From Lotus japonicus (Eukaryota; Streptophyta; Magnoliopsida; Fabales; Fabaceae), in assembly GCF_012489685.1 (NCBI RefSeq), contig NC_080041.1, positions 27,331,780 to 27,395,779 on the forward strand: a DNA stretch of 64,000 nt. Direction: 5' to 3'. Under the pieces are notes generated by a model. The model made no database searches. It was given only the letters and a program-made list of their open reading frames with translations, and was not told the DNA's origin. A program made the translations under genes and the position numbers. The number at the start of each line of letters is the position of its first letter. Position 1 is the first letter of the stretch. This document shows positions 10,290 through 20,459 of this stretch, one piece after another.

Positions 10290-11032
10290 TGACGTATCAC
10301 ATGGAGTAGTTAGATATTTGAAAGGTTTTTGAAACAAGGGAAAGCGCGAAAGGCCTCGCCACCATGAAGACTAAATGCCACCACCTAACAAATGGTGTCG
10401 CCAATGGAGTTTAGCCGCCCGCCAAGGGCATCGCCAGCCAACACTTGGACGATCAGTACATGACTAACACCTGTCACCTAGCTCGCCGACGAGGGGCGCT
10501 CGCCTACTCCAACTAATTGTCAGTACAAAGCGATTGTTCCCGCCGCCTGTGGACTTGTGGACTTGACGGGCTGGTTTGCTCGCCAAGACCAGTGGACTGG
10601 GCGACTAAAGATGCTTGTTTCCTTTTGCTTACGCCATGTTGGCGACGTAGTTTTCTTCTTTTTTCCTCAAGCCATGTTGGCAGCTTAGATTCCAGTGCAC
10701 CATAGGATGAATGTAAAAGCATTTAAAAGACACACTTAGCTCTCATACTTCGAGCTCGGTGTCTTGTGGACTAGTGGACTGGGCGAGCCCCTAGAGGGGC
10801 GACGCCCAGGGTTCGGCCCGCTCAAGGGCGAGAGCCTGGCCTTAAATTGGGCCTCAACTTTAGAGGCCCAATTGGCCCAATAGGTAGTACCCAAGCCCTA
10901 TAAATAGGAGGTAGATGCCAATTGTAAGGGACTTTTTCTCATTTAATAAAATAACACATGAAATTCAGCACACTCTCTCTCATTCTCTCTCGAGTACATT
11001 CTTCCACTCTCTAAGTACTATCCCTCCCTTCA
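10290..11032 (+). mobile_element. Probable 3' LTR of the Tat element
   Basis: Proposed to run from TGACGTATC after the purine tract to CCCTTCA. It contains a TATA box and an AATAAA signal in the right order and spacing for an LTR, followed by a CT-rich stretch. Both borders are inferred because the 5' LTR is not in the window. Confidence 0.4.
10899..10906 (+). promoter_or_regulatory. LTR TATA box
   Basis: TATAAATA lies about 40 bp before AATAAA at 10945-10950. This is the expected core promoter and polyadenylation signal pair of a plant LTR. Confidence 0.6.
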
Positions 11033-11235
11033 ATGTTCATTCCCAGAACAGACATATACCAGAAAAAGTATGGATATAGACATATACTAGTGGAGGTATG
11101 GATATAGACATATAGTAGCCGAAGTATTCAGAAATGTTCACACAATAAAAAGACCTACTTTGCTTATCATAAAATAACAGTTCCCAAAATGGTTGTAGCA
11201 CATTCCTTATTGTTAGGTAGCTTAAGGTAGTGTCT

Positions 11236-11350
11236 CTCCACATGAGCACAAGAAAACATTTCCTAGAGTTCTCCTTGCTTCTTGGAAGCAAATTCCTTCA
11301 TCCTGCTAGCTTTAAACTGATCAAGTCTTTCAACTTCCACTTCAGCCTTG
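11236..11350 (-). pseudogene. MAP65 microtubule-associated protein, single-exon fragment
   Basis: After an acceptor (CTTTTCAG) the minus strand reads KAEVEVERLDQFKASRMKEF and continues to KKQGEL, then a TAG (11265-11263), then EMFSCAHVE. This matches the highly conserved segment of plant MAP65 proteins (microtubule bundling; AEVEVERLDQLKASRMKE...KKQ.ELEEI.A.AHVE, from general knowledge). The stop replaces a conserved Glu. I found no other MAP65 exon nearby, so this is a relict or captured exon. It lies between the Tat element and the next LTR. Confidence 0.75.
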
Positions 11351-11652
11351 CTGAAAAGAACAAAACCATTAGTTAGGACCATTGTAGTTAGGAGCCCATA
11401 TATGATAAATTATGAAGATTTAATAAATGGTCAATCATATCCAAAGCAGGAGCACCAACAACAATGACTTTATCAACAAAAGCTGAGATATTACATATAT
11501 ATAGGTCAAAGTAAACCATGAAGCAAAAAGTAACAATTAATAGAGAGTGACATAAAGCTGCATTTGATTAGTGAGCAAAATACAAATGGTGTGTGTTTTT
11601 TGTGACTTGACACTGCATTATTGAATTTTATTGAGCAGACAAAAGCAGACAT
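11351..11652. other. Short AT-rich stretch, no gene seen
   Basis: Probably intron or flank of the MAP65 relict. The last five bases (11648-11652, GACAT) are the left target duplication of the following solo LTR. Confidence 0.5.
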
Positions 11653-13895
11653 TGTAAGGCCCGAGTTTTTAAGTTTATGCTAAGTGAATAAACTTCTTAT
11701 TCACGATTAGGGTTGATGTAATGTGAAGGGAAACCTGAACGAAAGTTTATTAAATGAAATATATTTATGAAGGAGAAAGTTCAGGAAAAGTTCAAGGATT
11801 GCATTATGATCGGTAAAAGTTATAGCACGATCATTATACGCTTAAACCTAGGTCAGAAACCCTAGTATATAGCTAATTTTCACTTTTAGGCACGATGGCA
11901 GTTAATTCCAAAAATCTTCAGAGAAATGTTAGAACTTCTCTTTTTCCATATATCACAATCGTTTCGAGGCGAAACTCTAGGATCTACGAACGTCCGATTC
12001 CAATCATCGGAAGTTTGCCGAAACCGAATCCCTGGTATTTCAAAACCCTAGAATTTCTCGACAATGAAGACTTTATCTATTCAGAGCTTCAAATGAATAT
12101 TCTACACGCGTACACCCATTTCTCTTGATGATTTCAATCTTTCTTCCGAAGGAAGTTTTCTATTCCGACATTCGATGCAAAAAGCAACTTATCGGGTAAA
12201 ATAGTTTTATACCGACTATGCATTAGTTGCCAAAAATACAAGGAGACCTCTTTATAGTTTTGGAATTCTTTTGCCAAAACATATCTATTAATTCACGAAG
12301 AATGACGCCGGAAAAATCAGATTCGCGAAACTTTCATTTTCCCGCGAATTTCCAACCTTTATATATAGCAAAGAACGGAAGAAAAACTCAAATTTTCCTC
12401 CATTTTCTCTCCTCAAATCCGCGGCCAAGAACAAGGAAGAAGGAAGAAGAATTTTTTTCATCGCTTGCTTGATCGTTGATCCGTTAGTTGCTACTTCAAG
12501 GCTTCGAGGTATAGTCGCTAATCCTTACCTCTGATCGCTTTTTCCATAGCTTTTCTGTAGAGTTTTCTGAGCGGATAGTTTATGGGTTTTTGCAAAACTA
12601 TCCTGAATCTTTCATTTCTGATTCTAAACCTCTTCCTTATGCGTCCAAGATCACTTCTGCCGGGTTAGATTTTCCGTTATGTCGCCGGAATTCCGCCGGA
12701 ATCAATTTGAGCCTAAAATACCCATTTTTGGAGTTTTTGGTGTAAAGCTTCAACCTTTAGGCTGAAAACTATCGCCTTAGCTTAGTGCTAGTAGGATTAG
12801 TTGTCATAAACGTCGTTGGTGACGTCCCTGCAAAATTTGGTTTATGGGATTTCAGTTTTGAAATTTCTAAGTTAAAAATCATGACCAAAATACCCCTGCG
12901 ACAGTTTTTGATCCGATAATTTTTCCGAGTTCAGAATACCCTTAGTTACGGCTTATGAAAGCATAGGAACCAAGTTTGATCGAAGAAAAATCGAGCCCCA
13001 CAATTACCAAAAGTGGCCGAGCCCTATAGGGGAGGAGGAGGAAAATTTCCTTTTCCGAAAACTTGTCTTTCGCGCTAGATCATCGTACCTTAGAGTATAG
13101 ATTACTTCGAGTAACCTTAGTAAGTATCGATAGCTTAGTTTCCGATAGATTCTGATAGTATTCTGTGATTTTATTGTAAAGGTGCTTTTGAGGATTTCCC
13201 CGAGGACCAACACTTTGAGAGCGAGGAAGCACTAGTTGATCATTCTGGAGAACTTTCAGGTGAGGGCTTCTCACTGAATCTCTAGTTAATGCTTAGGGTC
13301 GATGTTTCGACATTGTTTACTGTTTATGCACTGGAATTGTGTGTGATTGGAAAATGTTTTCTGAGGCTTCGGCTGACAATGTAGATGATTTATCTACTGA
13401 ATGTTTTTGAGATTGTCTTACATGCTATGTGCTATGTGGGTAATCTAGGATGTGTGGTGCATGCTTTATATGCTAAGTGCTAAGTGTTTATGATGCGATT
13501 TATTGATATATGACATGTTGTTGATTGTGATGATTTAAATATGCTCTGTACTGGAATCTGAGATTCTGAATGGTGAGAATAGCGGGCAGGTCATGCCGAT
13601 TTTATTTGGAGAGTTTTGAGAAAGTTTGATAGGACGAACGAGGTTCGGGCCTTAATTTTGTTTAGTGGATCGAGACATCCTCTGGAAGCGACTTGGGATT
13701 GGGAGATCCTGAAAATGTATAAGACTTGCGATAAGACAAAATGGAATCTATTTTATAAAGAAAATTCATAAGACCTTAAATAACCTCAAAATCTTTAAGT
13801 AATGATAACAACCTCGAAGGAAGGCATTGGAAGTCAAATCATAGTTTTGGAAAAACGAGGAGTGTCGTCGGATCCAAGTGTTGAGTTTGTTGTTG

Positions 13896-14014
13896 TGCTG
13901 TTGGAGCAGCGTTTGTTGTTGTGCTGTTGGAGCAGCGTTTATTGTTGTGCTGTTGGAGCAGCGTTTGTTATTGTGCTGTTGGAGCAGCGTTTGTTGTGGT
14001 GCTGTTGGAGCAGC
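13896..14014 (+). repeat. Minisatellite, 27-bp unit, about five copies
   Basis: Tandem repeats of a GTGCTGTTGGAGCAGCG-containing unit inside the solo LTR, with single-base differences between units. Confidence 0.9.
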
Positions 14015-14691
14015 TATGTGTCGTTATGAAGTGTGTCTTTTGGTCGCAGAATCGACTTTACCTTAGGGTAAGCTTTTAGAGACTTTAACTTCCCTAGAAC
14101 ACGTGGCGACGTGTCGAGTGAGGACGGAGACGTTGTTTGACTAATCATTTTGCATACATGCAACATTAATGAGGTATTAACACAGGACGTACTCTGGACC
14201 TCGTCGGTTTCCAAAATGGTCATAAGACCCTGAATGCCGTGAAAGAGCGTTTGTAGACGTCTCTTGTAGCATACCGAAATGGCAGACCTACGGGTTTACT
14301 GCTGATCTGACTACCCCTGTTGGAGTAAGAGGCACGCGGGCCGAAATGGCTCCACCGTGGCTGGTGTTAGGGCTGATCCGTTTGATGTCCATCCCTTTCC
14401 GGAATGCATGTGGTTGACTGGGTTAACCTGCATACATATCATGCAACATGCATACTAATTTAGTTGTTGAGTGTGATTGGTAATTGTTAAACCTATTTGG
14501 AACATGCTATCTGCTATTATTGTGTTTATGTTATTGTGGAAACATGCAACCCTAGGAATGACATCTTTAGCTATAAGCCTAAGTGGCTATCTATTATTTG
14601 TACCTATTGGGTTTATTATCTACATAGTTCTTTAGAGTTGACCCTCGCGTCTTCTGTGTGTGTTTTGGCGGACAACGCCTTTTGTCAGATG

Positions 14692-15168
14692 ACTATTGCG
14701 GACTGGTTCACCATGGTCCACCCTTCGGGGGGGATTAGGTATGAGATGATCGATCAGGACGACCCCGGGTCGTGGGTGGTTGACCCCGCGAGCCATCGAG
14801 CGACGTATTCGGGGCACATCATGGAGGACCACGTGGACAGTGGAGGACTCTTGAGGTCAGGAGTGTTGAGGCGATGCTCTATCAGCTTCAACTTGCCACC
14901 GGGCGTTCACTGCGGACCAGGATTCGGAGGAGCACCGCCGCCACCGTCATCTTCAGAGGAGGAGGATCCCTCAGAGGAGATTCCAGTGGGAGTGCCTTCG
15001 GCAGGGTCTAGTGCACCCTCTGTTGCGATCATTGATGATCAGGGTTCGGGCCCTAAGCCCGTGAGTCCAGCATCGGAGCGCACTGCGGTTGCGAGGGGAG
15101 GACGGATAGGGCTGGTAGACTTGGTCGTTCTGGATTCTGATTCAGACGACGATCATGCTAGCACATAG
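14692..15168 (+). CDS. Unrecognised acidic/proline-rich ORF inside the solo LTR
   Basis: The frame is open further upstream (14497), but only from the ATG at 14692 does composition look protein-like. It gives about 158 residues: a Trp-containing N-terminal third (MTIADWFTMVHP), a Gly/Pro segment with PPPPSSS, an acidic run (SEEEDPSEEIP), and an acidic end (DLVVLDSDSDDD). It is richer in GC than the surrounding LTR. I do not recognise a domain. It may be a chance frame, a captured gene piece, or an LTR-encoded ORF; the other LTR copies here do not show it. Confidence 0.3.
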   Translation, partial: TIADWFTMVHPSGGIRYEMIDQDDPGSWVVDPASHRATYSGHIMEDHVDSGGLLRSGVLRRCSISFNLPPGVHCGPGFGGAPPPPSSSEEEDPSEEIPVGVPSAGSSAPSVAIIDDQGSGPKPVSPASERTAVARGGRIGLVDLVVLDSDSDDDHAST

Positions 15169-15657
15169 TTTTGAGTGTTGGTATGAGCTCCTCGAGTTAG
15201 GATAAGTGTAGGAGTAGAGTTTTAGCTCTGACAGTCTTGCTTCATTTGTTACTTAGGGGACAGGGTAGATCCGCCTATAGCTTTTTGTGTGGTTTCCTTA
15301 CGGGAATCACAGAGAGTTGGTTGGACTTAGGAGGTCTTATTTTCAGGCCATTGGGTCAGCTGATTCTCAGTTTTGAGGGATGGTGTTGTGGGCACTTCAC
15401 CCTTTTCATTTGGTTTGTATATATTGCCTACGGGCGTTGCACTTTTCTTTCCGTCACTGGAGATTACTCGTGACGAGGTTGTTACTTACAGCGGGGGCTG
15501 TTTATATATTGTATATTAGTTCTATTGCTTTTCGCTTTTGGGTTTTATTTAATTCAGTCTTGTCTTAGTTATTATCGAAAAAAAATATTTCACGTTTTTC
15601 CCGCATTAAGTTTACTTTTGGTTACTAAAGTGACGCCACCGAAATCGGGGTGTTACA

Positions 15658-15716
15658 GACATAAATTTCAACCTCATTGACAAAAGTAAAACCAGTCTAG
15701 TGACATGTACAAAGTT
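15658..15716 (-). pseudogene. CACTA remnant left of the LINE
   Basis: Short flank between the solo LTR and the LINE. It includes the left copy of the LINE target duplication (15702-15716). It should be continuous with the transposase remnant that resumes at 19113. Confidence 0.5.
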
Positions 15717-16138
15717 TTTTTTTTTTGAAAGCGAAAGGTATATTATTAATAAGAGCCTAAGCCAAAATGAGCTATAGGCAAGAACTAAGTACAAACTGAA
15801 TCTGAGAAGACTAAAGCATGAAAATACATCTTGAGCTGTGCTAAAAAACCTTCCACTAACCCACAGAATGACGAAACGAAACCCCAAGAGAGAGCCTCAT
15901 TAAAACCTTACTTGGAAAAACCCAGTGGGATAAAAATCAAGCAAGGAAAAAGAGTACCACAATCTTGGGGAAGTCATTCTGCACTAACAAGAAAACATGT
16001 AACACAGCTTAGTCCCTGGACACATTAAATCGTTAAAGCACGGCAAGTCCGCAACGGCACCAAATTAACGTCAATAAACAGCAACAGAATTTCGTACATC
16101 AACAGCAATAACAGCGAGTCCAGCAAAAATCCAGCACA

Positions 16139-16672
16139 TCAGCAAACATCAACATCAACAGCAACAGCCAACGGTCCAGACGACTCCACAAGCCTTCCTG
16201 CCTGCTCCAGGTAGGCGTTCCGACCCAGTAGTACTGCGTTAAAATCTCCACCAAGGAAAACTAATCCACCATGCCCCAGAATATGTGCTGTCAACGCATC
16301 AAAGCATACTCGTCGTTCCTGAGCCGTATGAGGACCATATATATTGCCAACTAACACACTATTTTCAAAATTTGGAATTTTTACAGATAATAGAATAAAA
16401 CATGTGTCCGTAGCCACTATCTGAACCTGTAATGAAATATCACGCTACAAGCACATCAAACCGCCCGATGTACCCACTGAATGGACTTCAAACTGTCTCA
16501 TTTGCATACTTTGAGTCCAAGAATCAATTGTACGCTGACGTTGCTCATTCACTTTGGTTTCTTGCAAAAACAAGAGTTCTGGTTTCAGTTGCAATACTGT
16601 TTTTTTCACCACTTCTCTTTTGGTCGATCCGCCTAGACCTCAAACATTCCAGGTTAGCCATGGTCCTGACAT
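16139..16672 (-). pseudogene. LINE ORF2 fragment: apurinic-type endonuclease, truncated
   Basis: ATG at 16672-16670 opens a protein like the AP-endonuclease domain of LINE ORF2: a WN-GLGG start, LFLQETKV, then VGNIYGPH and GGDFNAVL. TGA at 16642-16640 and TAG at 16447-16445 interrupt it where related proteins have Arg and Trp. The homology ends soon after GGDFNAVL. The usual reverse transcriptase is gone. Confidence 0.83.
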
Positions 16673-16673
16673 G

Positions 16674-18917
16674 TCAGTTTAGATGAGGATGATTTTTTCG
16701 AATTTGAGCCTCTAAGCCTCGAAGCATCAGCGCTTCCGAGCCTCTCGGTTTCAAACCCAACTGTTTTCCAAGTAACCAAGTTCTCTGAGCCCGTGTCGAC
16801 ACTCCATCCTCCCCTTGCACTGGTTCTAAATAATCCGCTGGTAAAGGTTTAGGTTTATTCTTGCTGCCTTTTGGACGCCCACGCTGCGAACTTTTGTTAG
16901 AGGAATTTGTTTTTTGTATTTGTTCCAATCCCGGCGACACAGAAACGGGTGAAGTTTCACAACCGGGGGAGCTTGCAGGTTGGATTCGATTCTGAACTGG
17001 TGTCATATGAAGGGATTCATCATGCATGAGAGAAGAAGTAGAAACTTTCTTTCTAACTATCTGATTAGGCGTCGTATGAACGAACTCGCTGCAATTTTCA
17101 TGTTGCTTCAGAGAAATTGAACTTGAAACGGGACCCACTAGGCTCAAAAACGAATTTTGATTATTAACTTGTCGTGGCAAACACGTCCTAGTCCATGGAA
17201 GCTGATTATTTGGTCGTGGGTCCCTGCAATCAAAATTAAAAGGCCAAGGATAATTGTTATTTTGAAACAAATCTTTGGAATTAAAGGAAAAACCTGTAAC
17301 TGAATATCTCTTCTCCTGATTTTGAATTTTTTTATCCATGATTTGATTTTCTTTGCTCAATATTCCATCAGCTTTTAAATTCTCCATCCATCCCTCAATC
17401 TCCTCCAAAGAATAGCCTGCATCAATGATATCTCGTAATTGTTCCTTTTGTTCCTCCACAGAATTGAATGCAGCCATTAACGACAATGAATTTGAATTTG
17501 AATTTGGCCCAAAAGATTCCTTATTCTCCGGCTGGTTGTTCTTCACGGCCTCCTCCTCTGGTGAGATACCGTCGCCGCCTTGCACCGCTACAATTCTTGC
17601 GTCTCCGCCGCTCCTCAAACCCTCCAAACCGCCATCCCTGTAAATTTCATCTACTTCGTCAGGATCAATAGTTGTTGCCGAGCCAAGATCCTTGTTATCA
17701 TCTTCTTGGGCTTCATCTTCCTGTACCTCATCATCTGCTTCAACCTCCTCCTCTTCAGAATTATACACCTTTACCGGAGTGGACGGCATATCCTCAACTA
17801 CGCCATAGTCATGTGCTTCCACATCCTTCTCAACCAGGATTATACATGATGTGCCCCCAACATCAACAGCCATCGTGAAACAATGTAAAAGTGGATGGTT
17901 CATGCGAACTAACACTCGAGCGAAATCCGCGCGATGTCGTAGCACAGTTGGAGTGTCGGCTAAAACGAACGTTCCTAACTTGTTTCCTATTGCAGCAAAA
18001 AAAGCTTCGTTCCATAAGCCCAACGGAACTTGCCATAAGCGAATCCAGACAAAGTGCAACGTGCCGAACGTGAACACAGAACATGGTTTTACATCCGTAA
18101 GCAACTGTTCCAGGAAGAAAGCACATTATGTGATAGTGATGTCCATCTCTTCCTTATTTTCAAACTCCAATAACACTTCACTAGCTCCAAGCGGGATTAA
18201 TCTGAAATTGAACAAGCCAATTTGACTAAACTCCTCCTGTAGAATCTCAACTGGCTTAAGTGAAAGTGTGCGAGCCTGAGCACACCTTTGAACCCACGTT
18301 TCATCCATGTCTGTTGCAAGAAATTGTAATTGACTTGATTCTTTTTTCCCAGAAGGCCAATCTGTTTCATGCTGTTTCTGAGCTACAACATCTTGGTTAT
18401 TCGCTATATTTTCCTCCTTCAATTTCCAGCCACGAATTTCATATTGATGCTTCCCTGGCGGCGGAACTCTATCAGTTTGAAAAGTTCTTTGAAATCTCGC
18501 TTTTTGAACTACCAAATAGTTTCCTTCAAGTCTCAGTCCATTGAACTTACGTATTGTTGCTCTGGCTTCATCATCACAAGTAAATCGGACAAATCCGAAT
18601 CGAAAGCGACGATGGGGTTTCTTTTTTTGCTGAATAAAAACCTCACGTAATCTTCCTGCTTTCGCAAATATTGCTCTCAATTTTGCATGAGTAATCCTAT
18701 CTCCCAATCCATCAACAAAAATTGAAAAGGATCCTGGTAGCAGATTTAAACGCTGCTGGTTATTTCCTTGGCTTTGGGAACGTCGAAACTGGTACCGTAG
18801 TGAAGCAGATTTGGAGCCTTCCCCTTGGATATGCGCCGGTGAGATCTGCCTTTGCTGAACACGACCACCATGTTGCTCCTGACGCACTACCGGCAGATCA
18901 CGATGCTCTCCCGGCAC
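16674..18917 (-). pseudogene. LINE ORF1: RRM plus DUF4283-like RNA-binding protein, one nonsense codon
   Basis: The frame runs from about 18985 (no clear ATG; first marked start is a GTG at 18917) to TGA at 16676-16674. The N-terminal part holds an RNA-recognition motif: FSIFVDGL as RNP2-like and FRFGFVRF as RNP1-like. After a TAA at 18128-18126 the same frame continues into a DUF4283-like block (VWIRLWQVPLGLWN, IGNKLGTFVLAD). A long acidic, low-complexity tail then ends in a basic patch (QRGRPKGSKNKPK). In LINEs this protein binds element RNA. One stop is the only visible lesion. The ORF1 stop and ORF2 start are separated by a single base (TGA-C-ATG). Confidence 0.85.
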
Positions 18918-19112
18918 CTTGGTTGGTCTCTTGAAACGTCTGCCATCTTGCCTTTGCCACTGCCTGGAAATTTGTTCTCCCGGGATCGTTGATCACGATC
19001 ATGGCCGGCTGTCTGCCATGGCCGGAACCACCGTAGTGGAGGTTGCCAACCAGAGCTTCTCTCTCTACTCTCTCTCATAACCCTTCCATTCTTTTGCTTT
19101 TCATTTTAGTGC

Positions 19113-20050
19113 GACATGTACAAAGTTCAGAAGTCAAAAGGACTATGTTCTCCATGTTAATCAAGTCTATTCTCGCATTGATGCTAGCTTTAGTCTTTTC
19201 TGGAACATGAACTAATGTACCAATGACACTATTCCAAACATTCTTCTCAATGTGTATGACATCCAAAAAATGTCTCACATATAATGACTTCCAATATGGT
19301 AATTCAAAGAAAATTGATTTTTTCTTCAAACCGTTTGTAGGAAGCTCATTTCCGAACTCTTTACCAAATTTGCAACACAAATCAACAACCTAGGTAAACA
19401 GAGCATCACCAGTTAACGGTTTAGGAGTGACATCATTCCCTATGTTCCCATTGAAAGCTTTAGTCTAAGTTCGATACTGATGTTTTAGATGTAAAAATCT
19501 ACGATGCCCAAGAAAAACATTCTTCTTACAACGTTCCAATCGCATTGAATATGTATCATCATCACATATAGGGCATGCACATTGTCCTTTAACACTATAT
19601 CCTGAGAGATTCTCATACGCCATAAAATCTTTAATCGTACTGAATAACATTGCCCCCAAATTAAATTTTTTATTTACCATCCACATCAAGTCAACCCTCA
19701 ATAGAAAATTTTGCTTCTTTGAGGCATCATAAGTTACTACACCATTAGTCCAAAAAATTTGCAACTAACCTATCAATGGTTGTAAATACACATCAATCTT
19801 TGCTTTTGGAAAAGTTGGACCTGTAATGACCAAGGTGAGGAACATACAAGGGGTCATCATGCATAGCTTGTGAGGAAGGTTTTATGGTGGGACAATTACT
19901 AGAATACATTTTTTTTGTTAAATGGAGAGAAACCCTCAGAACACAAGTCAAGTCTAACATTTCAAGGTTCTTCGGCAAATTGAGGATATTTTTTATCAAA
20001 TTTTATCCAAGCTTTTCCATCTGAAGGGTGACACAACACACTCTTGGAAG
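19113..20050 (-). pseudogene. CACTA (En/Spm) TNP2-like transposase remnant
   Basis: On the minus strand, pieces match the TNP2/Transposase_21 family in order: HPSDGKAWIKFDKKYPQFA near 20020, a segment ending MHDDPLYVPHLG, then VTYDASKKQNFLLR...ENLSGYSVKG..CPICDDDT...GHRRFL (19764-19465), and KKSIFFELPYWK...RHFLDVIHIEKNVWNS (19380-19075). Frameshifts and stops separate them. TNP2 would cut and paste CACTA elements. The LINE above is inserted in this gene. Confidence 0.85.
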
Positions 20051-20459
20051 ATTTTCTTTAAAATAGTCCTAATTTCTCAATAATTAAATCTGTGTGATTG
20101 ACTATGCACAATAGATTATTCGTTGTTGATTCTTTTATGAAAATATTCAAGTGTTTCTTATATTGTCTTCGATTGTTTGAAGCTTAATGAACTGCGAGAG
20201 ATATAAGAATTCTCAAAAACTTAGTAAATGCATTAAACTTTTTCCATCTACTTTCCACCCAAAATATGTATTTTATTTGATGTAATTCAAGTTCCACTAG
20301 TGTGTTGATTTTTGAAACACACCATCAAAACAACCCACTCTGTCATGAAAATCAACCCTCAGAACACAGGGGACACGAAAGTTACCCATGTTTTCAACCT
20401 CACCATCTCACACTCGCTCATATATACACACCCTTTTGCTCCCTTGACCCTTCAATTCA
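19555..20459 (-). repeat. Tandem duplication, unit 1 (CACTA 5' region)
   Basis: A unit of about 905 bp, starting at a CATCATCACATATAGGGC-like motif and ending CTTGACCCTTCAATTCAT. It is repeated directly next to itself at 20460-22165 with scattered differences. It covers TNP2 N-terminal coding sequence and the upstream leader. Confidence 0.85.

Larger units (their letters stand above)
1..11032 (+). mobile_element. Ty3/gypsy retrotransposon, Tat lineage, 5' part outside window
   Basis: The left edge is inside the element: an open reading frame runs from base 1 through protease, reverse transcriptase, RNase H, a second RNase H and integrase. Downstream of pol is an antisense gene, then a probable 3' LTR. 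Dual RNase H plus an antisense gene after pol is the layout known for Tat-lineage elements (Tat, Ogre, Grande and relatives). The 5' LTR and most of gag are off the window, so the two LTRs cannot be compared and the target duplication cannot be tested. The right end near 11032 is inferred from LTR-like signals only. Confidence 0.8.
11653..15657 (+). mobile_element. Long solo LTR (about 4.0 kb), family A copy 1
   Basis: It begins TGTAAGGCCC and ends GGGGTGTTACA. The flanking 5-bp duplications are exact: GACAT at 11648-11652 and 15658-15662. No internal retrotransposon domains and no second LTR are visible, so it is best read as a solo LTR left by LTR-LTR recombination. Length and ends resemble long LTRs of Tekay/Del-type chromoviruses (family call is inference). 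A TATA-like box lies near 12360. A conserved block near 12790-12930 matches the inverted copy at 28395-31903. Confidence 0.85.
15717..19112 (-). mobile_element. LINE (L1-type) with most of ORF2 deleted
   Basis: The element reads on the minus strand. Its poly(A) appears as a T run from 15717. It is flanked by perfect 15-bp duplications, GACATGTACAAAGTT, at 15702-15716 and 19113-19127. ORF1 and the start of ORF2 (endonuclease) are present. The frame then stops within the endonuclease, and about 400 bp of 3' UTR-like sequence leads to the poly(A). Reverse transcriptase and the C-terminal zinc finger are absent. A full plant LINE would be several kb longer, so it is an internally deleted copy. 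Confidence 0.92.

Noticed and set aside
9822..10337. 171-codon minus-strand frame before the antisense gene
   Set aside because: Lies across the proposed LTR border and leader, is Pro/Ser/Leu-rich, with no family resemblance; treated as leader sequence.
11037..11291. 84-codon minus-strand frame
   Set aside because: It overlaps the MAP65 relict in another frame; the MAP65 frame is the one with a known match.
13802..14066. Cys/Val/Leu-rich frames with repeated CCWSS motifs
   Set aside because: Direct translation of the 27-bp minisatellite in the solo LTR.
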